The notes below the pieces were generated by a model. The model was not told the DNA's origin. It was given only the letters and a program-made list of their open reading frames with translations, and made no database searches. The position numbers were made by a program, and so were the translations under genes. This document shows, in pieces, positions 48,366 to 60,826 of a stretch of DNA of 64,000 nt. The DNA lies in contig JAWUZG010000084.1 in NCBI GenBank assembly GCA_036785705.1, forward strand, positions 10,181,501-10,245,500, in the 5' to 3' direction. Positions within the stretch are counted from its first letter, which is position 1. Each line of letters starts with the position of its first letter. This stretch comes from Acanthornis magna. Its lineage: Eukaryota > Chordata > Aves > Passeriformes > Acanthizidae.

Positions 48366-51300
48366 TCTCTTGATGAGAGCCATGACACAACTTCCTTCTA
48401 GTCTGCTTGAATCTTGGAGGGTTTTATTGGATTTGCTTGGATATAGATAATTTAATAAGTAATACTTTGACTGTAATTCTACAAATGCAGAGATAGTGAC
48501 TTTACAGCAGTTTAAACTAGTTTTTAAGGACTCTAAATAACTTAGTAGTCATAGCAGTTGAGAAAAAGCCCTAAATTATGCTCAGTTTAGAAATTCAAAA
48601 CTTGGAAATACAGCCTTGCGTTGTATTCATGATATTTTCTGTACTGCATTTCAGCACAGAGTAAATTAGCAGTGGCAGGAGAAAAGAATTGGGAAGAAAA
48701 ATGCATTAGAATTTGTAACAAACTGGTGAAAACCAGCTTAAAGCCATGACAATTACATACATTAGCAAAAAGGATCTTGCCACCTCCATCAAGTGCTTCC
48801 TTTTCCAGCCCCATGGTGCAGCCCCATTTCGTATTCTGTCTCTGAGACACAGGTACAGAGGAGAAGGGTGGTTTGATTGAATTTATCCACGCAGCCAAGA
48901 AATAATGTTCCCTTCCCTGTGGTACAGGCAACTCCCATCATGGATTATATGCTTGGCTTTGCTTAAGCCACAGCTTCCAGTCGTGTTGGTACATGATTTT
49001 CCAATACCAGTCTTGACTTGTCCTTCAGGTGGCAAATTGCCCCATCACCTCTTTCCTAGCCTCAGCCATGTGACCAAACAGAGGATAATGCCCAGCCTCA
49101 CCCTCTGGTTGCCTTATTTTTTCTTGAAGGACTTCTCCAAAGTATTTCCCATGCCACTCATGGGGCCCTTATCTTGGTCAGAGCCATAAAAGGGAATCCA
49201 ATGAGCTGCATCATTCAGTGATGGGCAAGGGCATGGTTGGAAATAACTCATCCGAAGTATGCTTGGAGAAAAAGTATAAAGAAATAAAGTATCAATGCTA
49301 AGAAGCCTGTAGCCCTTCTAGTAGTATGAGGTCATTCTTACACAAGGGTTCTATAACTCTTATGCATGAAAAATTCCTCAATTATTATTAGGATAGAAAT
49401 AATACAAATCATTATTCTAAAATAAAGGTGTCTGGGCTTGCAAACTTCACATTCAGATAGTAAGAAAAGGTAATTTTAAGCTTATCAAGCAAACATAATC
49501 ACAAGTGGGCATCTTACCTTCAGTAAGGCAAGGTTCCTGGGGAAAATGACAAGTGTAATTAAAACCTGTCTCATCATGTGTGCACACAGGGGAGGGCAAG
49601 CTGTGATGGTAATGGGAACTGCTCCTAGCAGGTGTTTCTCTGTTAATATGAGGTATTAAATAAAACTTCCCATGTTTATTAACCCAAATACTCTCCTGTA
49701 TGCTTTTAACAGTGCCTCTGTTATGTGTTGCAAACAGGCTCAACTTGAACTATGTCTTTTCAGCATAAACTTTTGTCTTTAGAGGTAAATAACTATCCAC
49801 CGTAGCTGATTCTGTTACAGGAGCCTGGAACACCGTTGGTGCTGCAAATTCTTTTGCACTTTGTAGTTCTGAAGGTTGTTAATTTTCCATGATGAAGATC
49901 TCAGGCTTATTACAGCATGGTGGGGATCCTCTACAACCGGTGGGAGAGAGGAAACCCTGCCAGAAGTGCTGTCGTCTGTTGCCTGCAACTGTGAGAAGAT
50001 GAATGTGATCAACTCCGTTTTTTAATAAAAGAGTCAGAAAGGGAGGAAGCAGAGATGGAGCTGGGCACTGGCTTTGGATGGTCTAAGCCTGTTGTGTTAC
50101 TTCAGAAGAGCCAGGTGCAGGGTCTGAAGGAGAGGGAAGCTTGGCTACGCTCTTTCCCCTACAATAATTGATAGTTCCCAGGCAAGCCCAGTACTGTGAG
50201 ACTACATGTGCTTATATGACTTTTTTTTGAAGTTCATTTGTTATTTGCTGCCAGAATTTTCCCAAGGAATGCAGACAAGGAGTGGTAAATGGTGATTAAT
50301 TTAGACAACCTAAGTAGAGGACTCATGACGGCTCCCCATGTAATACAAGAAAGTTAACGGCTTGGCTGATGTCCTTTTGTTAGGGAATTGTGTAGCCTGG
50401 TTGTTTAATGGAGTGTTTAAAAATTGTGTTGGCAATAGCCTATGAATAATGTATGATGAAATACCTTACTGCCAAGAAACTGCTGATTTGCTGGGGAAAT
50501 TTCCATCAGATGTGAGAAAAATTTTGAAGGCACTGTCTTCTTGGGATGCCCTTTATTTATAGCCTCACTGCTTCAGAAATTGCATTCCCTTTTTAGCTAC
50601 TGCATGTGAAGATGCCCTCCACTGCCTCTGCCTCTGTCTTCCAACTCCACCTGACTCCATTTGCTCATGCCCGTAAAAGCTCCAGAATTTTTATGACATT
50701 AGGCTTTATCACATGAGCACTGTAAGCGTGGAATATTTCCTGTGCAATCTTCACCTGTTCTACGTACCTGCACTGAGGCACCCTGCATCAAAGGAAGATG
50801 GACGCTGGTCATGGCAATGCCCCATGATGCAGGAGGCAGAAAAAGGGGTCAAGTTATTTGGAAAAAAAAAAAGACCAGTTGGACTTTGCAGTGTGAAATC
50901 AGCTTGGATGCCTCTAAATTTTTCCGTGTCCTCCTCCAGCGCAGGAGGCTTCCATGTACTTTGGACATGAGTAGTGGGAAGTCATTGTGATACAAAGCAA
51001 ATAAATCTTGCTTGACCAAAGAAATGAGAAGGCTGAGAGTGAACCCCTGCTTGCAGGGGAGCTCTAGAGCTTGCACTGCCTTAGGTGCAAGAGGAAACAG
51101 GCCTCCTGTAAGATCCTAGGACATAGATCAGGCAGGCATGGAAACAGTTACGGTCTTTTCTTTTGCTCCTTGTTTTGGCCCTCCGCAGTTTTCCAGGAGA
51201 AAATAAAATCATAGCTTTGTTTCTCACATGGAGTTTTTTCCCCACCTGCATTGAAATGCAGAAATATGATGGGACGGCAGGCGAACTCAATACATATCAC

Positions 51301-52159
51301 TGTGCAGAATAGTCTCAGCTAAGTGTTTGTCAAGAGCAGACCCAGCTTGTGGAGCCTGTAGCTCTGCACCCTGCTCCTGCTGTGGCTTTGTTATGAGTAG
51401 CCAAGTGCTCGTGCTGCATTTTTGTGTCTGTATTTACACAGTAGAGCCCTGAGTCAAAACATTTCCTGCAATATGGGTACTGTGTCATTAGTATAATGCT
51501 AGAACAAAGCTACACGTGGTTGATGTTGGTTTTAGTCAGCCGAGGAAGTGACATCCTCACCTGGGAGGTTGATGTGTTGGGCTTTGAAGCTCATGATGGC
51601 AACAGCAAGCTCCAGGCATGAGGCTACAGGGCAGGAGAAAGAATGGGTTAGGAGAGAGGTTGTATCCTCAGGGTGATCTGCAACTGGCTAAGCAGGAGGA
51701 TTTGTGAAAATGGGAGAGAAGATTTGTGCTTTTGTGCTTGTTTGCTGCTGGGATATATCTGTGCATCCGGTATTTTCACAGCTCCAGGAAAGGTATATAA
51801 AAAGGGTTAGTCTAAACGCAAGACAGGTGACAAGGAGCATCAGAGGAGTTTGACTGACAGCCTAAATATTTTCAGTGGAACAAATAAAGAGAAAAGGTAT
51901 CTAAAACTTCTCCAAATCCACCACCCAAAGCCCATCCTGACAACTGAGAAGTGTTTTCAGCAGAGAGGGTCACAAAGGTCTAGGTAGAGGATCATGGTCA
52001 AGTTCAACCAGCATTTCTCAGTGTAGGAACACTGCCGGTTGACAGTATATGGAAGAGCAACTTTCAAAAGGAAGGAGACAGTTCTGTTATTAAGTTTATT
52101 CCACTGATGCCTCTGATGATCCTATTAATTTATGTTTTCTTAATGTTTGTTTTCTTTAG

Positions 52160-52424
52160 GTGAAGAGCGAAGGCCCCAAACTGGTCCCCTTCTTTAAAGC
52201 CACTTGTGTCTATTTTGTCCTGTGGCTGCCAACTTCCAGCCCCTCCTGGTTCAGTGCCCTGATTAAATGTCTACCCATCTTTTGCCTGTGGGTTTTCCTT
52301 CTGGCTCATGGAATTAACTTCTTAGTGTCACACCGGAGTGCCAGCCGCATCCTAGCGGGACTCATATTCTCGGCAGTGGGAGACGCCTTTCTCATCTGGC
52401 AGGAGCAGGGTTACTTCATTCATG
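52160..52424 (+). CDS. TMEM86A: TMEM86A coding exon 2
   Basis: This exon encodes residues 8-95 plus the first base of Gly96. It starts in phase 0 after TTTCTTTAG and ends one base into a codon at the donor GTAAGT (52425). The product begins VKSEGPKLVPFFK and ends GYFIH(G). It contains the first three or so hydrophobic membrane segments (about residues 16-31, 41-57 and 68-87) and the SAVGDAFL motif, with Asp82 in the position of a conserved acidic residue of the YhhN family, thought to belong to the active site. Similarity to remembered human TMEM86A is high throughout. Reading on past the donor would give a false C-terminus (KYSVSPKG...). Confidence 0.96.
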
Positions 52425-55400
52425 GTAAGTACAGTGTCAGTCCTAAAGGGATGCCACAGTGCCCAGCTGTTACCCTCTTTATTTAGTAATGAGTTGCTGG
52501 GCCACATGTTTTGTTTATTCATGTACAGCTTAAGCCCCAGGCGCTGGGAAGCACTCATCCCTTGACTAAAATCCATCATGATTAGAGGAATCACATCATG
52601 GATGAGTCTTTCTCTTGAGCTTCTCTTGAGGTTAGAGAGGTAATTGGGTGAGGTTTGGTTTCCTGGCATGTATCACAGCATCTCAGTGGGCTGGAGTTGA
52701 GAAGGTGGCATGGCAGAATCCCTGGGGAAAAGAAGGAAATGCTCGTGGCACTCATCAGCTTCCATGAAGCTATGGGAAGTATTTACCTCCTATCTCTCTT
52801 CAGGGAGATCTCTCAGCCCTTTGCTGCAAGGATCAGGAATGGGACACATTGTGCAAAGGTCCTCAGTGGAGAACAGGTGGAGGGGACATTCGTGTTTTGA
52901 CAGACAAGCCCATAGCCTGGGGGAGGCATTAAGTGGATGATAGAAACCAAAGCAGCAGAAATCTTGTCCTACTTGCAGGTTCATCAGTGTGAATCATGCA
53001 GCCTGTTGTACAAGACATGTCTGTTTTGCAAAACATTTAAATGATCGTCAATCAAGGACAAACCTTACCAGAGTGGTCTGTCTTCTCTACAAAAAGATCC
53101 ACATCTCTCAGAGCAAAATGAGATTGGTTTATTTTGCTGGTTTGCAGACTGGAACATAATGATTCAGATTAATCATTTAAAGCCATGTTGAACCTGCCTG
53201 CAGCAATGCTCTCCCTGGCCTTGGACTGTCACAAGAAATCAGCAGCAGTTGAGTCCTTCACTGAACTGACTGATGGGGCTTCTGAAGTTAATTTAACCAG
53301 CACAGGGATCTCACATAACAGCCACCATTAACTGGCTGCTGTGACTGTCCCACTGGAAAATGTGATGAGATGAGGGAACTTTTCTGACTTGTGCTGTTGT
53401 CAGCTCTGAAAGTCAAAGGCTTATTTTTTCCCCTCTCTCATGAGCTTAGTATTTAGTTTTATTCTGGGATTCCTACAAGCTCTTTCTTTATGAGAAGGAA
53501 ATGTGTGCAGTGCCAGATATGAAAGGCCAAATTCTCTGAATCTGGTTTTAATCCTGCTTCCCAAGGGCTTATCCCCATCCCATTAAAAGTTCATGTAAAA
53601 ATGTTTACTGATTTTGGTGGGGTTTAGCTTAGGCTGTGAGGATTGGATTTATCTGGCTGAACCTTGGGTATGTTGCTGAGGAGCTCCAGCTTTCTCAAGG
53701 TGCCATCCCTTCTGTGCTGAGTGCTGACATTCCCACCGATGGGCCTCCTCCCAACAGGAGTACCTGGCTCAGTCACCTCAGCCCAACTGGTTTTGCCTTG
53801 TGGACTTGCTCCTTGAGCTATGGCTTGGAAAACATTCAAGGCCCAATTCTCCCCATGACCATTTTCCTATATGGACTGTTCTGTGCTTCTCCATTCCCAC
53901 GTAGCTGATTTATCTCCAAGTTTCCTCTCCAGCTTAGTGCTAGAGAAAGGTTAACCAGTCACAGCAATTCAGCATCTGGGTGATGTGTTTTAATCTGCAA
54001 ATGAGTTGGGTTTCAACCCTGCTCTCACAACTGAGAAGTTTTGCCTTGTGGGTTTAGACACATTTTTCTTCTTAAGGAGGAGAAGAGCTCTACTGGAGCA
54101 TTTTGAAAACTTCAACCTGCTGAGCTACCATCTTCTGTAGGGAAATGTTAATATTTGCATTTCAGATATAAGCAGATAAAGTGCACCACTCCACTTTGTC
54201 CTTCACCTTGCCTGCAAAATGTATTTTCTCCTGTTTAAAACTCATTAGGGTGCTGCTGCTGACAACTGACAATATTTTTGATGTCATCGGTTGTGGGAAT
54301 TTGAAGTTTCAGGAGAGAAGAGGAAATGCTGTATAAGAATGTACATTCTGTTCAATTTCTTCAGTTTTTGGACTGAAAAGGATTGGAAACTGGGCTCATT
54401 TGAAAAGCTTTTGAGACAATGAGTTTATAAAAGGACGTTTGTTCATTACTTTATAGGGAAGTGAGAGCCTGGGAACCTACTCCTGGCACACTTGACTTTT
54501 TTTCATTTTTGCTGTTTCAGTCCACTAATAACACGTTATTTTCTGACTAGTGTCTTACTGCGTATAGAAAATACTTTACAGTGTTAGTATCCACCTCTAG
54601 TAGGCACTTAGAAACAATTTATGCATTTGGTGAAGAAGACAGGGATTACCAAAAAGGCCTTATTGCCAGACCGAGGAAACCCAAGGGAAGGAAGTGGACC
54701 TGACGTGGTTTGAGAGGACCTGATCTCCCTGATGGAGTTGAGAGGACCATGATAAAGGACGAGAAATGCAAGAGAAATGCACCCCCTTCCCTGTGCAGCC
54801 ATCACAGGTTTCCCCAGTTCCTGGCTTGATTTGTGGGTGTCGAATGAGTAAACCTGGGAGCTGACTCCCTTGCTTGTCACGAAACCCCTCCTGCCTCTCT
54901 GGGCTCTGTTTGCCTTCTGCATCCTGTCCTCTCCTCCTCCTCCTCCTCCTCACTGCCAAATGCCTGCATGAAGGACAACACACTCTTCAGTTCCGTGTTC
55001 CAGAATGCTCCATATAACACCATTGAAGGAAAAAACACTCCTCACTGCTAGGGCGACATATCCTTCTTCTCCTTACCACCCCCCTGGGCTCTAACCTTTC
55101 CCGCACTGTAATGCTATAAACAACTCTTGTCCCTTCTAACTCTAAATCCCTTCTCGGTTTCCTCAGTGCTGTGCCCATGAGGTGCAATAGCTCTGTGAAA
55201 CATCAACTGCTTGTTGCCCTCCTTTGTGCTTCTCTTCTTTCCCCATCACACTGTCCATCTTCTCTAGCCTCACCCTGCAAAACAGATCCCCACCAGCCCT
55301 CTCCCTCCTGTGGATTTCCTTCACATCCCACCGTGGCTGAGCTCTCAGTGGATGTCTGATCTGGTCCTCCCCAAAGGCAGGGAGACACTATCACTTCCTT

Positions 55401-56521
55401 GAGCTGCCTCAACACAAGAGTATTAGGATGAAGCAACATCTGCAAGCTGCAGGTTTTTGTGACTGCCCTTTGCACCAGTACATCATGTGTTAAATGTGAA
55501 CAAATGTCCTGTTGGAGGACTTGGCTTCCCAGATTCTTTATTCCATTTAATGCTTTAGAGCTGCATGTAAACTTCCAGCTCATCTAATAACCCTGCCAGG
55601 ATAAAGTGGGACAGCCTGCAGATGCACCATGTGGGTCTGGGAACCAAAAGACCCAAGGAGCTGGGGTCTGTTTGTGGCCCATTATCTACAGTTGTCATGA
55701 CAGCTTGGAGGCAGCAGCTGTATCAACACACTGCGACATAAATTTGTCAAATGGATTAGTGGCAAGTGAATAACATATGGGCAGTACCTTCCAACACCCA
55801 CATCTGGCATTTCTCAGGGGTGTTGCACTTCAAAGGGAAGTCGGCATTTTATTTTCCCTCATTGATTCCTGGTAGGGTTCATCTGAATCTTGCAAATAGC
55901 CATAAAATTGTTGGCAGATCACATTGGTGCAGTCCCTGAAATATGCCAGCTGCTTCTTTCCAGCTTAGATTTCTCCCAGCTATGGGCAGAGATGGAGCAG
56001 AAGCCAGATTTAGTCCTTGAGTGCCTTTGGGTTTGTGGCTAAATACGGGCAGGCTTTGTGTCTACGTTCGGAGGGATTAGTGTCTTTTGTCACGTTTTGT
56101 TCCTACACTGCTCTGATTCCAGTCTTCCTGTTCCACACATGACCTATGAGCAAAACACTGTGGATAGTTAGAGGGGGTGATCTTTGGTCTGCCTTGCTCC
56201 CACCCTTCCGCCCAAAGCAGGGGAAGAGAAACTACCTGAAAAACAAGCTCAATTCATTCTGCAGCAACTTAGTTCACCTGGCCTCTCAGCAGAAAGGCTT
56301 TTGTCACAGCGAAGCTGTACGTGGCTGCAGCTGTAGCTGGGGCTTTTTTTTTGGTTGGGGACTTGGTGTTATCTGCCATATCCAGATTTCTGTATTAAAA
56401 TGGTCCCAAGTAGTCAGTATGGCTCTCACCGGTAGTGTTATGGTTGGTAACACTGCAAGGAGTGTTTGATTAGCAGTCACTGTTGAAAGGTCACACTTTC
56501 TGTGTCAATGCTTCTCTCCAG
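52425..56521 (+). other. TMEM86A: TMEM86A intron 2 (4.1 kb)
   Basis: A phase 1 intron from GTAAGT at 52425 to CTTCTCTCCAG ending at 56521. It holds a (CTC)n microsatellite at about 54930-54951. No exon, RNA gene or transposon copy was recognised. Confidence 0.88.
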
Positions 56522-56949
56522 GTCTGCTGATGTTCGCCATCACACACATCCTGTACTCTTCAGCCTTTGGCATGAAGCCTTTGGATCTCAAAGCCGGCTT
56601 GCTGATGGGTGTTGTTTCCAGTTCCTGCTATGCCTTCCTGTACTCCTACCTCTCGGGCCCGTTCACCTACCTGGTGGCTGTCTACATCGCGCTGATCGGC
56701 TTTATGGGCTGGCGGGCGATGGCGGGCGTGCAGCTGTGCAACGACCTGTGGACGTGGACCAAGCTGTCAGCCTGCGTCGGTGCCATGCTCTTCATGGTGT
56801 CCGACCTCACCATCGCGCTCAACGAGTTCTGCTTCCCCGTGCCCTACTCGCGCTTCATCATCATGGCCACCTACTACGCAGCCCAGATGCTGATTGCTCT
56901 GTCGGCTGTGGAGACCAGAGATGAAGAGGACTTCAGGAAGAGGAGCTAG
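56522..56949 (+). CDS. TMEM86A: TMEM86A coding exon 3 (terminal)
   Basis: This exon completes the Gly96 codon, encodes residues 97-237 and ends at a TAG stop (56947-56949). It carries about five further membrane segments (roughly residues 97-112, 118-140, 143-164, 176-195 and 206-224). Its motifs include FGMKPL, YLVAVYIALIGFMGWRAMAG, and SDLTIALNEFCFPVPYSR with Asp190, the second strongly conserved acidic residue of the family. The charged tail ETRDEEDFRKRS should face the cytosol; it differs from the remembered human tail, where the family is variable. GC at third positions is high through the middle of the exon. TMEM86B is the main alternative identity, but the VKSEGPKLVPFFK start and the neighbouring SPTY2D1 favour TMEM86A. 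Confidence 0.96.
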
Positions 56950-59900
56950 GCAGAGTGCCAATAGTCTGTGAACACATGGGTTATATCTCAGGTGCTGTAG
57001 CTGCATTCACCCCTGAGAGAGATCTCCATTTCTCTAGGCACACTGGTGATGTTGATTTTGCTTCTTTGAAGCATTACCTTTGGGAATTACTTTTTTTTCA
57101 ATGGCTTTCTCTGAATACAGCTTACTTCAGTGTGGAGTCCACATCAGAAAGCTTAGACTGTCCCTGCAGTAGTTACTCATTCAACTTTTCCTCCTTGGAA
57201 GTGCTGTACTACTGCATTTTACTTGTTAGTCTGAAACTGATGCTGAATGTCTGGGAAGAGGAGGGCTGGTGGAAAGGAGGTTTGGCCATGCATTGTGCTA
57301 AAAGGCTTGCTCCCAATTGTAGGCAGACAGGCACAGATCTCTGCTAAAGTCATAGGGTAAAAATTAATTTAACTGATGTTTGCCTCTTTTTGTGCATTAC
57401 AAACTCAGTATGCAAACTGGAGCTGTTCCTCTGCTGAAAGGAAGCTTAAAGGGAGAGTAAAACCAGCATACCCAGCTGGGAGCTGAGCTTTGGAGTCAAT
57501 GGTAGCTTGTGGGGCAGTACCCAGCAGAACCAGCATGAAAGCAGAACCCCAAGCAGAGGGCACAGAGCAAGAGGTGTGCTGGCAGTTGCTACATGCTTTG
57601 ATTGCAGTCATCACTGCTCCAGGGCAGGTCTCTAAGTGCAAGTCAGCATTGCTGCATGTGGCAGAACTGCAGAGAGCAGGAGTTTGGTGGGATTTCAGGG
57701 ACACCTGGGTATCCAGGCCAGCACGTTCTCCCTTGCCATGCGCATGCAGTTACGCAGTGCCTGCAGCCACCGAGATGTAATGGGCACACAAGAAACTTTG
57801 ATTTTTACAGCAGAACTTACTCATTGTGTCTTACCAGTGTATGTATGGCAGACAGGCATCTAACCTTTATGCCCTTCTTTCCCAGTGTCCTAACAAGTAA
57901 TATTCCATGTACCCATTAAGTTTTAGTAGCACTTTCAGTAGTACTTTTAGTGCTGCTGCCTGCAGTATCTCAAATCTTTGTGTGAGCATTTCCTGTGGTC
58001 AAGGCCCTGATTTTGGATGTAGATTGTCATGTTTTGCCAGCTGGTGGTAAACGATCCTCTTTGTACAACTTCTTTTTTTTTTTTTTAGAAAGCCCCTTTT
58101 CAGCAGAGCTTCCTGAAAAGCACTGTCCTTTGTGTTCAAAACGCCTGCCACTTCCTTCTCAAGCTCACATGGACTCACATAGAAACCTGCTAGCTTTTCC
58201 TTTCTGTTGAGAGGTGCCGAGTGGGTCTCCTGCTCCTCTCCAGCCTCGCCTGGTGTGCCTGGCAAGGAGCAGGCATTGCCTCCCCATGACTTCTTGATCA
58301 GTGCGAATGCAGCCAGTATTACAGAAATCTAGGTTAACCACCCTGACCCCGTGGAGGCATCTGCTGCTTTTCAGACAGGGATCAGAAAGGTCAGCTGCAT
58401 TATGGAGAGGGAAAGCACTGTCGGTAGCACAGCCCTGTGTAATCCCTTTCCCTTTAATGCTGTTGTGTAATACTGTCAGTATTCATTCACTGGTGCATTG
58501 GGGCCTGCCTGGAGTAAACAGCTAAGGGAATTTAGAGCCATAAACCATCTTCATTCATCAGCATTGCTTATCTCCTGGCCACAGATTGAACCCTGCAGTA
58601 CAGCTCTCTGCAGATGTCACCTGTTGTTACTCAGCTTGGCTGTTTGCAAATCAACTCCTGCAACAGACTGACCCAGCTAAGAGGAAATCCAAGCATTTGG
58701 GGTGAACCCCACCATCCTCCAAGAAGGTGAGCAAACTGCACACTGCAGTCTTTAAGTCACGGCTCCTTGGCACGGGTCACTCCAGCACACTCAGTTCTTA
58801 GCTGGCAGTTCTTCAGAGGAGCTCCCCCCATTGTGAGCTTCCCTTTGCTTTGAGGGAAATGCTTGTGTGATAAAGTAAGCTTTATTTAAAAGTCTTGATT
58901 CTCTTTTTTTCTCTCTAGAAATGAGTAGTCTCCAGCTTCCTGAAAATAGCTGAGTTGCTTTTCTGTGTGCTTTTTCATCTTGGCTTGCTTTGCTGTGCTG
59001 CTCTACCATCAGCAACTGGATACTTGCAGAAAAGAGTCTTGATGTGTTATTAGGAGGCCTCTCCTCTCCACTGGCCATCAGAGGTGCAGTTTCTGGTGGC
59101 AGAGTCTCTTGGGTGGGACAGCAGAAACTTGTGCAGCCCAAGTGGGCTGTTGCTCCCTTGCTGTCCTAGAACAGGTCACTGGGCTGGGACAGATTGGCCA
59201 GTCACTGGCTCCATCCCAGTGCTGCAACAGCTTCAGCCTTCCCGGGAACATGAGGCAGCGCCCTCAGCATACAAAGAAAGAGAGTCCTGGTTGGCTTGGA
59301 GGGTTGCCGGCAAAGACTCTTAATCTTCAAAATCTCTCTCTGGCTCTGCATTCCTCTTTCTAATCCATATTACTTGAATGAGACCATTTTCCTGGAGGCT
59401 CTTTCCTGCTGGGAAGAGACCAGCTGCTGTGGACAGTGATCTGACACAATTTTGAGATGCCTAAATCGTGAGAAACACTAAGCAGTTGCTGGCAGTCTGT
59501 TAAATAACTTTTATGGGGATTAAAACTCTTCCCTTTGAAGCAATCTTCACTTTGAAATAGAGCAAACAAGAAGTGGTGTTCGAATGTAACAAATGATGTT
59601 ACTGTCTGTGTCACTGTGTCACTGCCTTTGTGGACCTTCCTGTTGCCTCTTTGCACTGTAAAATCTTGAGGTCTGATCCATTCTTCTCCTTTTCAGGAGT
59701 ACAGTCTTTGAGAAGCGCTCAGTCTTTGGCTCAGGAACATTACAGAGGGAATGAAGCCTCCCAAGTGGTGTAGTTCCTGACCCCAGCAGTAGCAGCTCCT
59801 CTTATTGTTAAGTACAGAGGCTTGCTTTTCACACTGCTGTATCCAAACATCCTTCTGCAATTCCTGTCTATGGTCACTTGAGCTTATACAGGTGGTCCAG

Positions 59901-60605
59901 TTACTTTCCGTAGTTATATCCCTCTTGAAGATCCTTGGGCTCTTTATTTGGACATATAAAAGATGCAGCAGTTTTACTTCAGCCACTTTCTGTAGGCAGA
60001 TCCCCCTTGCACAGAACTCCCAGAGTCAGTTAAAGAAGCAAATTCTAATTGCAACTTGTTTGTAAATGCTAGTAATTCTTCTGGACTGTGTCACAGGGTG
60101 ATGCTCATGTAGAAATGGCAGGTCAAGAAGAACAAAGCCTGAGGATTTTAACAGCTTTACTCTTACTCTGTTTGTGCTGGCTTCTTACTCCTCCATATTG
60201 AGACATCTGTAAGAATTATTGGCTTAAGAATTACTCTGACATGGATTTTGAGTAGGTTGCTGAAGGTTTCATGTTGTAATCAATGGAGGAGGAACTTTGT
60301 ACAGTTTTTAGTGGCTCTTCCAAGTTTTCCAGTCTTGTAGATTGATACTAACACCTGCATTTTCAGCTTGCTATCATGGTAATTTTGGGAGCTGTTCTGG
60401 AAGAAGCAGATCAAAGCAAACAGCAACTGTAGAACTCAGTGGCAGGTGCCTCTTTCTCTTTGCTTGGTTTCTGGATACAGACAGAGGCTCTTTCAAGCAG
60501 AGGTATAATAACTGTGTTCTTGGAAGAGGATGGGAAGTTGCTGACTTCTCATGACAGAAATCCTCCTGGGTAAGTTTCCTGCCTTTTATCCATGCTCACT
60601 CCTTT
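56950..60605 (+). other. TMEM86A: TMEM86A 3' UTR and possibly flank
   Basis: Non-coding DNA downstream of the stop. The end of the transcript cannot be fixed. An ATTAAA at 59519-59524 is one candidate polyadenylation signal. A poly-T run sits at about 58071-58086. No other gene was recognised on either strand. Confidence 0.5.
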
Positions 60606-60826
60606 TGTGGCCTTGGGTAAGTCACTTAAATTTTCTGGGGCCAGGTCCATATCTGGTGTATGAGGGCCATTGCTATGCCAAGTTATCACAGCAAGGGACC
60701 AGGCCCTCACTCCATTCTAAAATGGAGATATTAGCCCTTACCTACCTCACAAGGATGCTGTGAGGATTGATGCTCATACAGCATTTTAAAGATGTAAAGT
60801 GCTATGTAAGTCCCAAGTGTTATCTG
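60606..60826 (+). mobile_element. Ancient MIR-type SINE with internal insertion
   Basis: MIR landmarks appear in order in plus orientation: GGCCTTGGGTAAGTCACTTA (60609-60628), a TCTAAAATGGAGATATTAGC block (about 60716), CTTACCTACCTCAC (about 60737), GGATGCTGTGAGGATTGATG (60753-60772) and GATGTAAAGTGCTATGTAAG (60791-60810). These match the MIR core and 3' region as I recall them. The part between the first landmark and the AAATGGAGAT block is about 60 bp longer than in MIR, because of an inserted segment flanked by short inverted repeats. Preservation is good for so old an element. Confidence 0.8.

Larger units (their letters stand above)
36023..52159 (+). other. TMEM86A: TMEM86A intron 1 (16.1 kb)
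   Basis: Bounded by GTGAGT at 36023 and a polypyrimidine tract plus AG at 52158-52159. Contents recognised: a poly-T run (37323-37337), an intronic CpG-rich patch (about 45790-45940) and an antisense CR1 scrap (48303-48365). No nested gene was recognised. A 238-codon plus-strand frame at 45386-46102 overlaps the CpG patch but has no known domain. Confidence 0.85.
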
